Shown here in pieces: positions 47,985-60,548 of a DNA stretch of 64,000 nucleotides (positions within the stretch are counted from its first letter, which is position 1; each line of letters starts with the position of its first letter). Origin of the DNA: Hyaloperonospora brassicae (Eukaryota > Oomycota > Peronosporomycetes > Peronosporales > Peronosporaceae); NCBI GenBank assembly GCA_947650285.1, contig CANTFL010000980.1:1-64000 (forward strand), read 5' to 3'. Made by a program: the position numbers and the translations under genes. The notes beneath the pieces were generated by a model, which saw nothing but the letters and a program-made list of their open reading frames with translations, did no database searches and had not been told where the DNA came from.

Positions 47985-48560
47985 AACACTTATAATGTTC
48001 GGACACTGAAAAGATCTTTACGGTATCTGGCAGGCACGATGCGCGATGGCATCACGTACGCCCGACTGTTTTACGACATGACGCAAGATAACATAATGGA
48101 CATTGCAATTGAAGGATGTTGCGACAGTGACTTGGCTAATGACCCCAAGCAATGCAAGAGCACTACAGATTACGTGTTCACATTGGCTGAAGGTGCTGTT
48201 GCATGGATGTCACGATGTCAACGGCTGCTAATTGATCTATCATACAAGCTTGGACTTGACATCTATGGCGGGGATACAAACACAGCGTACCTTAATGCAC
48301 CACTCAGTATTTATCAATACCTACGATCGATAAGTGAATATCCGTGCAAGATGAACGGAAATATATGCATCTTTTAGGAGGCCTTGGTGGTTTTCGTCAA
48401 TCAAGACACAAGTGGAATATGGATCTTAACCAGCGGTTCCTAGACAATGGCTATCGGCGGTTGCGAACCAAGCCACGTCTATATACTTGTTTTCATTGAA
48501 ACAAGATCGTACATTATCTGGTCTACGTTGCTAAGATTCGGTGTTCCAAGACTCATGTTC
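47985..48560 (+). mobile_element. Ty1/copia fragments: RNase H then RT, out of order
   Basis: From 47,985 the frame reads RYLAGTMRDGITY and then CDSDLANDPKQCKSTTDYVF and GAVAWMSRCQ, the copia RNase H block (family DADWAGDxxxRKSTSGYVF). At about 48,250 the same frame continues GGDTNTAYLNAPLSIYQY, which belongs to the copia RT (family DVKTAYLNGxL). RT normally comes before RNase H, so two pieces were joined in reversed order. Further RT-like sequence (WSTLLRFG) follows to about 48,560 in another frame. Confidence 0.75.
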
Positions 48561-48769
48561 CACGAAACGAATCGTATGTGCCCTGATTGCTTAGTTCTGA
48601 ATCCTTCGTACAGATTGCAAGCCTCTTCTCACATATCCGATGCGGTCTCCTTGTCGCGTATTCACTGAAGAATTTCCGGACGCACCGACTTACCAATCGT
48701 TTGCATGAGATTAAGCTGCTCTTTCACGAACTCTTCTTGCTTCCCTGCGCTAGCAGTAGCAATCATTGA

Positions 48770-49115
48770 CTTGTGTCAGGTCACCGACTGCAACATTGTT
48801 GAGGTCGTTCTCAGTTATCATGATAATAACTTTCGTTCTCCGTAAAGACAGTTATCATCGCCTATTTTTACGTCTGCCAATCCTTGCGATCCCAGATTTT
48901 TGGAAAGTCGTCACTCGTGTGCTTCATCAGTTCCGGGATCATAACCCTGTTAGAATGTGAATCCGACCTGATATACTTGTGCACGTGAAGACCAATTGAA
49001 GACTAAATTGCTTGAGGTGTTTCCAACTGGTAGTGTTTACTATCCTAACGGTGTTCTCCGTTCCTACGTAACGATATTACCAGTGCTAACTGTCACAACG
49101 TCTGTTCCCATACAA
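48770..49115. other. Unassigned spacer
   Basis: No motif is seen between the copia and LINE fragments. Confidence 0.4.
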
Positions 49116-49119
49116 CGAC

Positions 49120-50100
49120 GTGATATGTCCACATCTCAATTCGGGTCCAGCCCACATCACGTCTTATGGGACGGAAGACAAGCACCCTTGATATTCAGCG
49201 ACTCATTGGTGCCCAAATTCTCAGCAGTTTCGGGAACTGGGGCACCAATGAGTCGATATTTTGCCAAAATGATGTTAGGGCGATCTGCCGACGATCTATC
49301 TCCTTTATGTCGCGAGCCGAGGTCGACTATAATGGCAACGGTAGTGTCACAATTGATGATCGACGGGTGATTGATGACAAACTAGGTGATAAGATCTCAA
49401 GTAGCGTCGTCAGGGCAAATTGACCATTGATAGCTGCTCCACGCAACGTTCAAGGGTGTGTCGTGGCTGAAGCATCAATGGGGTCAGGTATATCTATGGA
49501 ACGGATCTCAATTTGCGCAGGGACGGAACTTCACTGGAGACACCATGTATTGGTAATCATTCAGAGTAACATTGTCTTGATTTTGCCCCCGAGTGACATG
49601 GAAACCCAATCTATGTCAAAGCGGCGGCATTTTGGGTCCGTTTGCCGTGCCCTTTGTACAACTTCAAGCACTGGAATATCGGGCACTTGAAGCGGTTCAT
49701 TGCTTGCGTATTAGACGGTGCACCAATTTCATGACTGGCTTCTCACTAGTGACGGTACATCGCTGACACATTTGGATACGGGCATGGAATGCGGTTGACC
49801 CCAGTATAGTTAATGTTTGCATGCATTACAGCCGGGTAAACGCCCAGTGGGACTCCTGTCCACTCTGGAGCGCATTAGGAACTTACGAGCGTTGAACACA
49901 TGTGATCTGGACGTCGACGATGGCAGCCCATCCGAAGCAAACTGAAATGGATTATCTCCCGGAGGAGTCATGCTAAAGAAACTAGACTAACGGGTGAACG
50001 TGTGGAGAAGACGGACTTTTACGTAATTTCCAATGGTAAACCCTCGATCACTTGGAGAAATATCAATGAGTAAGTCTCGCAATTAAACAGTAGTGGCTCA
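49120..50100 (+). mobile_element. LINE fragment, plus orientation
   Basis: It aligns by eye with the LINE at about 12,450-13,390. An example is AACGGTAGTGTCACAATTGA (49,335) versus the GACGGTAGTGTCACTATTTA of the first copy, and GAAACCCAATCTATGTCAAA versus GGCGACCCAGTCAATGGCGA near 49,601. It is broken by many stops. Confidence 0.75.
49199..49255. repeat. Perfect 16-bp stem with a 25-nt loop
   Basis: CGACTCATTGGTGCCC at 49,199-49,214 is the exact reverse complement of GGGCACCAATGAGTCG at 49,240-49,255. It lies in the decayed LINE fragment, and the first LINE copy does not show it. Confidence 0.85.
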
Positions 50101-50184
50101 CTGTACAAGTGCCATCGCCACCATGTGCATCATTTCTGTTCGAATACACTGTACCGCTAGTCCACACTAATTTATAGGTGGTGT

Positions 50185-51130
50185 AGTCATCCCGGAAGGG
50201 ACCCCAGGGTTGGTACTTCTCGTTGTCGAGAACGCTTAAGACAAAGCATAGTCAATATGCGCAACCGGGTACCTACGGCGAGACGAGTCCAATAGTGCCT
50301 GCTAAGAAGCTTATTTGGGCACCGCGATGGAACTGAAAAGGATGAGCACGTTGTTTTACCGTGATATCCTTCTCTCGGTGTAGGACAAGTCGGCTTCGGA
50401 GAGAACGAATGCACTTGTTTCAGTTATCAGCCACCGCATTATGTTGTCCCACCAGGACACCAATCTACCGGCAGTAGTCGCTGGAATAGTGCAGAGTGAG
50501 ACCACATATGCCTAGAGGCAGTACAAATCCGCGATTTTAAAGCTTAACGACTATTTTTGTTGCCCGATTTGTCAGGAGATTCGGTAGGTTAGCGAATTTA
50601 TCGGTTGCATCCGAAATTAGATAATCTTGGTAAATACCTCGTAGTCGCTATTGATTCTCGCGATAGGGCGATGATCGAGCGGCAAGACGAAGGACATCGA
50701 TTTTTTGTAAGACTAAGCATTAGCTTTACCTAACGATGTCGGTTATACGCTGCACTTAAAAAATCTATTTTACAGTGTAGCGAGAACAGACGCGAGCGCA
50801 TCTGCAAAATCTCTGTATCATATTGTTGATTTCATCAGATCCCGCGGCTTTGACACATCTGAATCTCTTGCGATCGCGCTCGCAATGTCTGGAGAAAAAT
50901 TCGACGTCACGGAAGTGCCATCAACCCGGTCCGGCGGGGCGGCCTTGGCAGGAAATGCGTCGATCGCGTCGGGGCAAGAAAAAACGTCATAAAACGCTCG
51001 CATCCGTCGGCAATATCATCAGCCAATTCCTGAGACTGATTTGGCCCGGATGTAGCTTTCCCAGTCAGAAAAAGAAAGCGACGTTGTATAACTTTAGTCG
51101 ACGCCCGGACGTGAAAACGTCATAATGTCT
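50185..51130 (-). mobile_element. LINE fragment, minus orientation
   Basis: On the minus strand this matches the LINE at about 10,960-12,300, with internal gaps. The peptide FYDVFSCPDAIDAFPAK (about 50,960) corresponds to HYFACPDHTAAFLSR of the first copy. The block GGTGTCCTGGTGGGACAACA (50,445-50,465, minus strand) corresponds to GGTGTTCTGGTGGGACAACA at 12,041. It faces the plus-orientation fragment next to it. Confidence 0.75.
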
Positions 51131-51529
51131 CTTCTGGAGAGTATGTGTGCTGGACAAGATGTCGCTTATTCCTCGTTCTCAGCAATAAATTTCGGCACTT
51201 TACAACATTAAGTCAAAGTTCCGCAAGAGTGAAAGTTAATATTTAGTGCCCGATGGATCTAAAGCTCGCTGTGGATGAAACGGTTGGCGTGGCCGTTTCT
51301 GGATTAGGACCACGAGATATGGAACCGAATTCGCGATAGTGTCCGCTGCTTGCAATAAGCTTCCCTAATGTAATGTTACTCGGTGGCTCATCGACCTTTT
51401 AGAACAAGCTTTTGCGGCTCGAACATTGTATGGTTCTTCACGCCGTACCACACCTGCCTTTTCTCGTGCGGTTTTGATGGGTCCGCTGCATCATCTGCTT
51501 CGTCGAGACTTTCGGATTAACGTCCGGTG

Positions 51530-52065
51530 TGTAACGAGGTTACACGTCGACTGGTAGTCGACAATAGGTGTGGTACACACAAGGGATGGGATCCCCTATA
51601 AATTAATATTAGAACACAAGTATCAATTGTTGAAGACTGATGTCTGTCAACCATTGATTACAAGATCTTTTAATAGGTTTATTTAAGACATAAGTGAGTA
51701 GGTTATTTGCTTTGTTCTAAGGTGTTCTTTTAGGTTAAAAGAAGAAATAAAATTCAGTTCCCATTTTGATCAACAAAAGACACGTGCCTCTCTGAGGCGT
51801 CTTGCGATCATAAGGAAGTAGCAACGCCTTGTTAAGGCATCTACTCCTTGTGCACTCAGTGCGTTTGATTCTTTGAATTGTTTGGTCCCCCTGGAACAGG
51901 GACCGTAAGCTCTCTGAGCTTGTTGACTCTTTGAGTCGGGTTCTTTGAACCAAACCTTAGCTCTCGGAGCTGTTGACTCTTTAAGTCGGGTTCGTAGAAC
52001 CAAAGTTTCTCGTTAGAGCGTTAAGTCTTTCTCTGACTTAAGGAGCTGTGTAGCTCCGCTAAACT
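51530..52065 (+). repeat. 5' LTR of gypsy copy C
   Basis: It starts TGTAACGAGGTTACACG (51,530) and ends before TGGTAGCAC (about 52,066). It shares the ATTAGAACAC block with copies A and B. It contains two 51-bp tandem units at 51,908-51,958 and 51,959-52,008 (core GTTGACTCTTTGAGTCGGGT) that are not evident in the other copies. Confidence 0.65.
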
Positions 52066-52116
52066 TGGTAGCACTAGTAGTCAATCTACACCTGAGTCGG
52101 TAACGACTGACTCTCT

Positions 52117-53025
52117 GTGAGGATGGAGCAATCCACACCCCTCTCTGAAGCCCAAAAGGTCGCGCTAGAGAAGCTGACCGCGGCCGTAGGCCCAGAGTAT
52201 GTGGAGTTTTTAGCTGCACAAGGTTCCGATGTGCTCAATGCACGAGTCGAGACCTTCATGCCGTATGAAACGGCCCTATTAGGGCAGGTTCAAAACCAAG
52301 GAGCGTCGGCTATGCCAACACGCTACGTGGCGATGCGAGATGAAGAGACTAAGCCTCATCCCCTTCGGGTGGACGTTAAACATTACTCCGGGAAGGAGAG
52401 GGAAAACCTGACTCTCTGGATCCGCGAGATTGAGATGGCCATAAACTCTAGCCTTATCTCACTGGAGTATCAGCGGGTCTCGCTGGCTATCTCCAAGCTC
52501 GATGGAAGAGCTAGAAAGTGGGCTCTGGCGTGTGGCATGTCGGTCGACTTGGCGTTTCCCACATGGGATTCGCTAAGGTTAGACGTTTTGCGAGCTTTCT
52601 CGCCGCCTAACTAGGCTTATCGCGTGCGCCCACGCTTCTTGTCTACCTGTCAGGGTAAGTATGAGTTAACGGACTATGTTCAAGAGTTGATAACTCTGAT
52701 GGCTGCTATGGAGTCTGACCCTCTCCCTGAGACAGTCTGTGGGACTGTCTTTATGGAAGGTCTTCGTAATGGCGTTGACAGATCGAGGTCTTTCGGTTCC
52801 ATCCCTATACTCTTGAGAAAGCTGTTAGCATCGCTCAAAATGCTGAGCACACCTTCAAGTCGGCCAGACTTGGTTGGAATGGGTACAACCCAAGCTTTGC
52901 GAGGGCAACCTCTGCGAGCACCTCGGCTTGCTGTAAGCCAGAACCGATGGATCTCAGCCATGCTGAAGATGAAGGTGAAGCGGAGCTTCATACATGTATT
53001 CAGATTCCAACAGTATTCACACTAA
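52117..53025 (+). pseudogene. Ty3/gypsy Gag relic (copy C)
   Basis: The first frame runs from the start codon near 52,117 (MRMEQSTPLSEAQ) for 165 residues. It shows the retrotransposon Gag core: HYSGKERENLTLWIREIEMA, then GRARKWAL and FPTWDSLRLDVLRAFSPPN. A TAG at 52,612 interrupts it, and the same frame then goes on with RVRPRFLSTCQGK and VQELITLMAAM up to a frame change near 52,800. The TAG sits where CAG would fit. No zinc knuckle was found before the similarity fades near 53,000. Confidence 0.82.
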
Positions 53026-53099
53026 GTACAAATATGTCATGCACAGTCACCACGCTGGCTCTCGTTTGCCGTGCATCCTCATTCCGAGCAATTTCGTTG

Positions 53100-53700
53100 G
53101 ATTTAGCCTGTTGTGTGGGTAAAATACTGGAAATGGATGACGCATAGTTTCATAAAGAAATCTGGAATGTTCCGTGTCACGCTCTTAAACCCACAGCCGC
53201 CTCCATGCTATACGCAGTTCATTTGATCCTTTCTCCTCTCTACATGCGTTTCGGGACTACACCTCGCAAGCATTCGCCGCCTCAGTGCTGTCTTTCGCCA
53301 GGCTGAATTTCGTGTATTCCTTGTGGCTTGAAGCCACGAGCATTTTGGTTAGTTAGCCGTAGTTCGTCATAAAGAAGATACGGTTGATGAGTATGTGCAT
53401 CCACATGAGACGCTACCAAGACTCTCTTTTTTGCTCTTTCGGTCCAGCATATATATTGGTACATCGTAGCGATCGAGAACATTAGTGTAGCCCAATGCGA
53501 CATTCCTCGCAGCAAACGCGCATGCACCGACAATGTCCGTCCACCCATACCTTGTTTTGCAACCGACATCGTCCACCCCAACCTGACATTTTAGAAACGA
53601 TTCACCATATTTCTATCTGGAAAGTTCGTCCGCGGGCCGCGAGATTAAAAGATCCGTATTATATGCCATATCGCAGTTGATAGTTTCTTGAGGCGCTAAA
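53100..53700. other. Spacer before the nucleoporin gene
   Basis: A minus-strand open frame (53,282-53,581) shows no domain I can name. The last 100 bp should contain the nucleoporin promoter, but no distinct element is visible. Confidence 0.4.
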
Positions 53701-53711
53701 CAACTCAATCA

Positions 53712-56700
53712 ATGGCGTCGGGAGGCGACGCGGCCGCGTTGGCCGCCTCTTGCATCAATCAGGGTGCGTGTGCGTGTCTTGTCCCTACCCCCTCACTGCT
53801 CCTGTGTCGAAACTGCATCCTATTGTGCTCTACACATGGCCATTTGTGGCGCAGCAGCGTTGGTCTCGCGCTGCGCCGCCGCTCGATGTTTTTACTTAGT
53901 CTGTCTGTCAAAACTAATGTTTTAACGTTTAAACTGGTGCACCAGAGCAACTGCTGCATGACCTGGAGAGCAAGTACCTGAGCCTCAAGAGCGACTTTGC
54001 CCTTGTCGAGAGCGAGCGCCAGACACTGGCAGCCGACAAACAAGCAGCTCGTACGCCGTTGTTGACCTGACTTTGTGTTCTTGACGTCGTTCTGGTATAC
54101 TAATTGGGGCGATAACCTGCAACTGTAGTGGAAAAAGCAGAGCGTGTGGCTGCACTTGCCGAGGAGCATGAAAAGGAGGCGCGGGAATTGAAGCAACAGC
54201 TGCTGCAGGTGACGACCGAAAAGGATGGACTGACGTTCAAGCTCCAAACGACGACGTCTCTGGCTGAGCGTCGACTAGCCGAAGTCGAGGAACTTCAGAC
54301 TACAGTCAGAGAGCAAAACAAAGCACTGGTCGATGCCCAGCGCCAGGAAATGCAAGCGCTGGAGCGCGCGGCCAAGCAGGAAGCGCAGGTAGCGCCGCTG
54401 ATGCACGCACTGACGCGGGCCAAGAAAGAGACGGAAGCTGCTCAGCAGCACTCGCAGTGGCTCGAGACGCAGCTGAATGAGAAGACTCGGACGGTGCAGG
54501 AGCTGCGACACGAGCTGACTAAGCACACGCACGACCTGGAGGAGCTCAAGATTCGTAGCACGGAAGAGCTCACGTCAGTGAAGCGACAGCTAGAGAGTGC
54601 ACGTTTGACTAACAAGAAGATGGAGGGCGCGTTGGTCAAGAGCACAGTGGCGCTGAAAGAGCTACAGGCCTCCAAGCTGCACGACGAAGAAGTGCTGCAA
54701 AACGAGCTGAACGCGCAGCGTCGATTGGCTTCGTTGTACCAGGAGTCAGCAGCGGAGGCTTCTGCTCGTGTCACAGAGCTGCAAAAAGTGTGTGATTCGC
54801 TGCGCGAGTCGCTATCAGAATCGGAACAAGCGCTGGCGCGTGAGACAGAACAAGCAAAGAAGCAGGTCGAGCACTTGTTCCGAGAGCAGGCGGAAGCTTC
54901 CGAGGCTCGTATTCAGGCACTTCAGGACGATCTGCAGCACGCCAAGCAAAAAGCCGAAGAGATGGAAAAGAAAAAGGTCTTCTCATTGCAGACAGCCAGT
55001 GCTGCGGCCGAACTGTCTTTGACTGTAAGCGAAGCTCACTTGGCTGCGCATGGATTGACGCCTACGCAAATGTACGATCAGATTGTCAAGCTAGAAGAGA
55101 CTCTCCAAGCGGAGCGCAAAGAGAAGGACAAAGTGCAACTGTACATGGATCGCATTGTGAAGGAGATACATGAGAAGGCACCAATTCTTATGGGCCTGCG
55201 GCTAGATCACGAGCGCATTGTCGCCAGCCACACACAACTGAGTGAGCGATTGGAGCAGTGCATGCAAGAGTTGGCGAAGGGCAAAACCAATGAGCAGCAT
55301 GCGCGGGAGGAAAAACTCGCGCTTGAAAAGAAGTGTGAATTGCTTGGCCAGAGCGTCGACGACCTGTCACGCCAAGTTCAGCACTTGCTTTTCCGCGCCC
55401 AGGGTTCGTTTGAACGCCCAGACAATTTCGAATCCGGCGATGTCGGATCCGAGAATCTGCTGGTTTTCAAGGATGTAAAGGAGCTGCAAGTGCGGAACCA
55501 GCAGCTCTTGACGGTCGTTCGCGAGCTAACTGAGATGAACAAGTCCACGGCAAGCAAGAGCGGTACCGAATCTGCAGACTCGACTGCACATGTGATCGTT
55601 GCTAGTGACTTGGATGATAATCTTGACGAAGTCGGTGCCTCCAGCGCGATCAAGAAGCGGTTATCGATGGCTTCCAAAGAGATTCAGGAACTGCGCAACG
55701 AGCGAGAACAGGAGCGCGAGATGATCTCAGCAATTGTGAAGCAGCGTGATATGTACCGTGTGCTGCTAGCCCAATCCGATACCAAGTTCGTGGAAGGTGG
55801 CGCTAGTGCTAGCAGTGTGGGTGCTCTAGAAACTTCTTCGTCGGCGGGCAATCGTCGTGGTCCATTTGACATGATCGAAAGCGATAAACTTCGTGAGGTG
55901 CAAACGGAGTTTGAGGATTACAAAATGGAAAAGCAGACCAATCTGAGACTGCTACAGGAAGCTCTGGACCAAGAACGTGCCAGAAGCTCGGAGTCACGGT
56001 TGGCGCAGATGCAAGCTCAGGTGGAAGCTGCGTGTAATAGAGAGCGCTACGAAGCGTCAGAGGAACGATGCGCCAACGCCGAGAACGAGCTCGCACGTCT
56101 GCGGTCGAAGACGGATCAGTTGAGCTCACTGATGTTGCAGCATCAGCACATGCTCTCGAAAAGCGAGGCAAAGCTGGAATCTGCAGCGTTGCGCGTACAG
56201 AGTCTCACAGTCGAAAGAGACTCGGCTGTCCGTGAGGTTGACTTCTTGCGCAAGAATGAGGAGAAGATCCAGCAAGAGCTGATCACGGTGCGCTTGGACA
56301 ATACGAATTTGCTAAAACTCATGGAGTCGACGCGTCGCATGGAAAGTGGGCGCGAGGAGCGTGACCGCCGTGAAGTGGAGATTTTGTCAAAGAAAGTGAC
56401 GACACTCGAGACGAAACTGCAAGATGCATACGAAAAGCTTGATGCGAAGGAAGCCACTTGCGGAGCGCAAGTTCTGGCTGTTGAGAGGGAAAAGCAAGCA
56501 GCAGTGAGTGAACTAACGAAGCTTAAGGAGGCCCATGGTCAATTGAAAGAACAGTTTGCGCGGCTTGAAGAGCAGAAAAAAGCTTTAGACGATAAGTTCG
56601 CTTTGCTGGAAAAGGAGGCCGCACACATGCGTGAGCAGCTACGAAAGGGGGCAGGTGTCGCAGCTGCTGAACGCGTGGCAGCGTTGGAGGTCCAACTACG

Positions 56701-59700
56701 CGACGCTCAGCGCGAAGTGCAAGCGTCGCTTGTGTCACGAAAGACGCTTACCGAAAGCTTGACAAAGTACAAGGTTTTGGCTGAAGCGAGTGAAAAGAGT
56801 CTGGCGGAGTTGTCAAGCGCGAGTGAGAAATGGAAACAAAGCGAAGCCGAGAAGATGCAAGAGCTTGAGAAGTCCCGTGCTCAATTGAAAGAAGATCTGG
56901 TAAAGGCACGTGTGGACTTGAAGGAGCATGTCGTCGAGAACAACAGCTTGCGGGAAGAGATCGATCGAGCCGAGAAAACGCACAAGCAATCGGTTGCTGA
57001 AGCCACAGAGAAGCAAAAAATGCTACAGCTACAGGCCGACAGTGCCACGCAACAGATGAACAGTGCGCGTGAAGAAATGGTGAAGATGAAGAATGAGCTG
57101 GAGACGACGCGGGAAAACTATGAGCGCGAATTGCAGCTTCACGCGGTGGAAGTATCGAAGTCGTCGACGGCTCGTCGGGAAGTGGAGCAAGTCCGAAAGA
57201 CTGTTCGTGAACGCGAGGCCGAAATCGAAGCGCTGAATGTGAAGGTAGAGTTGGTAGAGAAGGAGACACAGCTTCAGTTGGAGAGGCTCCAAAAGCGTGT
57301 CGATGAAGCGGTCGAAGCCAAGAATGCCATCGCTGAGCAGAACAAGTTGCTGCACTCTCAGCTTGAGCGCGCGGCCGCTCAAGTGCGTCGCGCCCATGAA
57401 CAGGACATGCTCAAGATGGTGAACGGACAAGCGTCAGCGTCGAACCAAGAGGCTGGCGAAGGCGCTGTTGCACCCAGCGTGCACGAGAAAGAAATTGACG
57501 ATCTCCGGAGCGTGGTTGCATACTTGCGGCGGGAAAGTGAGATCACCGAATCGAAGCTCGAGCTATCTCAACAAGAAGTGCAGCGTAGCCGCGCCGAAGT
57601 CTTCAGCTTGGAGTCTACGATCAAACGTCTTCGTGGCGAGATCAAGGCGCTAACTGATTCGGCAACAGCAGCTGACAAGCAAACGATAGTGGTTTCTCCA
57701 GATGACCAAAAGCGTGCTGCCCAGCTCGAACAGTTGAGTCTGCTGCGTGAGAGCAATGCGACGCTGCGTGATGAGAACCAGAAGAATTTGGCAAAGTTCA
57801 AGGAAGAGTCGACGAAGGTGCGAAGCCTCGAGGCCAAGCTAGTGCCCTTGCAGAATGCTGAGACGGCTCTGAAAATGCAAGTGGCGTCGCTGAAGCAGGA
57901 GGTCGAAACGCTGAACGACGCCAACAAGCGCTGGAAACAGCGTGTCGATCAGTTGGTCGAGAAGTATCAGCAGATTGATCCAGCTGAGCACGACAAGGTC
58001 GTTGCTGAGAAGGAAGCCTTGACGAAGGAACTTGCGGAGTTAAAGGCCGAACAAACTGCTCTAAAGAACGAGCTCGAGACTCTGCGTTCTTGTGGGGGTA
58101 AAGAGCTGGAAGAGGAGAAAAAGAAGGTCGAGAATTGGACCAAGCAGTACGAACGAATCAAGGGGTTTGCGAAGAACTGGAAGAACAAAGCCGAGATGCT
58201 GACCAAGCAACTTGCCGAAAAGAACAAGGAAATGGACGATCGCACAAGCACCATTTCTGCGCTGGAGGCCAGGCTTAGCTCTGTGCAGGCGCAAGTGAAC
58301 ATTGTGGCGACTGAAAAGGCTGCACTGGAAGCGAAGTTGTCTGCTTGCGAGGCGGCGAAACAGGAGAGTGTTGTAGCAGCGAGCGGTGCGACCACGTCTT
58401 GGGAAAAAGAGCGCCTGGCGTTGAAGACTCAGTTGGAGCTAGAAACGAAAAAGAGTTCACAGCTGAAGGATTTCAACGCGCGACTCATGTCGGGTCTGAG
58501 AAGTCTCAAGAAGGAAAACAGCGATTTGAAGGATCATGCAGCGAGCGCTTCACAGCTCGTCGGGGCGTCTGAGAAAACGCCCAAGCCTTCACCTCCTCCC
58601 TCGCCTCCGCAGGTGCCTCTTTCCGCTGCGATGACGACGACGACAACGACGACAGTCGCTTCGCCGGCAAAACCGGCGTCAGCTCCCACTCCGCTGTTTT
58701 TGTCTCCAACACCGACGATCAAGACCGAACCGGTCGAGGAGCGACGGAATGCTGTGTCATCTGAAGCTGACAAAAGCGTGACTGAGTCTAGTGTTGCAGC
58801 TGTCCCTGCTGCCCATGCTGCCCCTTCGTCTGCTCCAACTTCGTCAGTGAGTGCGGTATCTACGATGGTGATCACTACTGTCAGCAATGCGATGCCTACC
58901 TCCGTGCCTCCTGCGAATGCATCGACGTCGATGCCTACTGTCCCAGCTCCCGTTCAGCCGACTCCTGCCGCTGCACTCGTGCCGACGATGGTGGCACCCT
59001 CGACGGAAGCGCGTCCGAAAGAGTCGATCGAAAAAGCCGCGGAAAAAGCCGATGGAATGACGGCCGAGGAGACGCTTCGCCAGTTTGCGTTGCGGTCCAT
59101 CAAGAAACAGGTGGAAGGTGCCGCTCGCTTGGTCCCCGCGCAGGCACCTGTACCTCCTGCTGACGTAGAAGCCCAGCCTGTGTCGCGAAGTGAGACGGTG
59201 TCTTCGGAGAGCAGCGGACCGTTCAATGTTGGTGCTAGTACAAGCTTTGGTGCGTTCGGCTCGGGAGGGCCGAGTGGGCTCGTGTTTGGCAAGCCGGGCA
59301 TCTCGCTGCCTGTTCCGTCACCTCCATCTCCAGGTGCTTCGCCGCTCCCGCATCTGTCGCTTGCTGGAGAAAGTGTGCCACCGGAATCACTGCGTCGCAG
59401 TCAGCGTCTTGCGCGTTTTGCTGCCGGCGGGGATGGCGCTGCGAGTGCTTCTGCGGCGGGTGCAGCAGCTCCAGCCGCTATCGATGCAGTGGGAAGTGCG
59501 TTGACGAAGAGACCGTCGAGCAGTGGCGTCGTGGAGGAAAGTGCGCCTGCGCAGAAGGTTGCGAAGACAGGTGAAGACCAGTCGACGAAGACTACGACCG
59601 TGGCGACGACGACCACGACGACGGCCAGGACCACCACTTTGCCTACGACGACGACATCGGAAGAAAAGCAAGAAGAAGACAGTCCTCCTGCACAGGCTGA

Positions 59701-59737
59701 CTCGACCGAGTCGCACTCGACACCACCGACGCAGTAG
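53712..59737 (+). CDS. TPR: TPR/Mlp-like nuclear pore basket protein, three exons
   Basis: Exons 53,712-53,763, 53,946-54,050 and 54,129-59,737 join in frame to 1,921 residues. Introns are GT-AG (182 and 78 nt). Residues of about 50-1,500 are an almost unbroken coiled coil. The family blocks are visible: QWLETQLNEKTRTVQELRHE, corresponding to the TPR N-terminal WLNxEL segment, and IVKQRDMYRVLLAQSD near residue 590, the Tpr/Mlp landmark. The last 420 residues are Pro/Thr/Ser-rich with FG-type motifs (SFGAFGSGG) and an acidic/Thr-rich tail. TPR forms the basket on the nuclear side of the pore, and in other eukaryotes it helps mRNA export, chromatin organisation and spindle-checkpoint control. 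The length fits the family (1,700-2,400). Confidence 0.9.
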
Positions 59738-60548
59738 GGTGAATGGACCCTGATAGGAAACAGCCCTGGACTAGTAGAGCAAGAACTTAAGGACGTGCCG
59801 ACTCGTGCTACGCTGAATACGACATCGCTTTTGCTTTGCGCATTGGACATGCGTTTTGGAATCGGGGAGGGTGCGAATCTCGTCTATTGTCATTACAAAG
59901 TGACCAGGTCCTCTGAACACTGCCTCAATCGCTCTTCAGGCCATGTGAACGACCTGGTCAGCCAGCAGTTGAGCTCACGAGTTATCACAGAGCAACTGAT
60001 CGTTACGAGCGCATTCTCCGTGCTAGAAATAGTCGGAACGCGGTCAGCACTGGAGCCCGGCAGCTGGATGGTGGGTCTGTTTCGTCGTGGCACAGACGTC
60101 TCGACGGCTCCAGCCCCGAGTCTCCATTCCGTCGTCTTCAGCTATCTCGTTCCGATCTGCAGCGCACATGAAGCTTTGATCAATCCTGTCATGGCTGCAC
60201 GTGTGCAACTCGGGATATCTCGCGAGCAGAGCAAGCGGCGGTCGTTGCATTGTCAGCGAGGGACCGAATGAAGCTCGCGACGGGTTCTCGGGCACACTGA
60301 GCTTGCCGACATGCAGACGTGGAGATGCAAGTCGTCACATCGTCTCGCTACTGACGCGTGCTGCAGCACCTCACAAAAGCGTCGCTGTGACCTCGTTGCA
60401 CTTGACATCTTCTCTGCCCACGTGACGACAATCGAGTATGCAATAGCAAACAATCGGTCCACAGGCAACAGTTCCTTCAATCCGTCTTCGCTTTACCACC
60501 TCCGTGCACATACACACATACGTCCAAGATCCAATGACCACGTCGCCA
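59738..60548. other. Intergenic between converging genes
   Basis: This 810-bp gap separates the nucleoporin stop from the stop of the oxidase on the other strand. The open frames (59,795-60,271, 60,311-60,703) have no domains. It presumably holds both 3' UTRs. Confidence 0.5.

Larger units (their letters stand above)
51530..53030 (+). mobile_element. Ty3/gypsy retroelement copy C (5' part only)
   Basis: LTR, primer-binding-like site and Gag are present; protease, RT and integrase are missing. It is the same family as copies A and B by LTR start and Gag N-terminus, but clearly more diverged from them than they are from each other. Confidence 0.78.

Noticed and set aside
53282..53581. 99-codon minus-strand frame before the nucleoporin gene
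   Set aside because: I could not name any domain. It might be transposon debris.
58534..58887. Val/Gly/Ala-rich minus-strand frame
   Set aside because: Shadow of the Pro/Thr-rich end of the nucleoporin.
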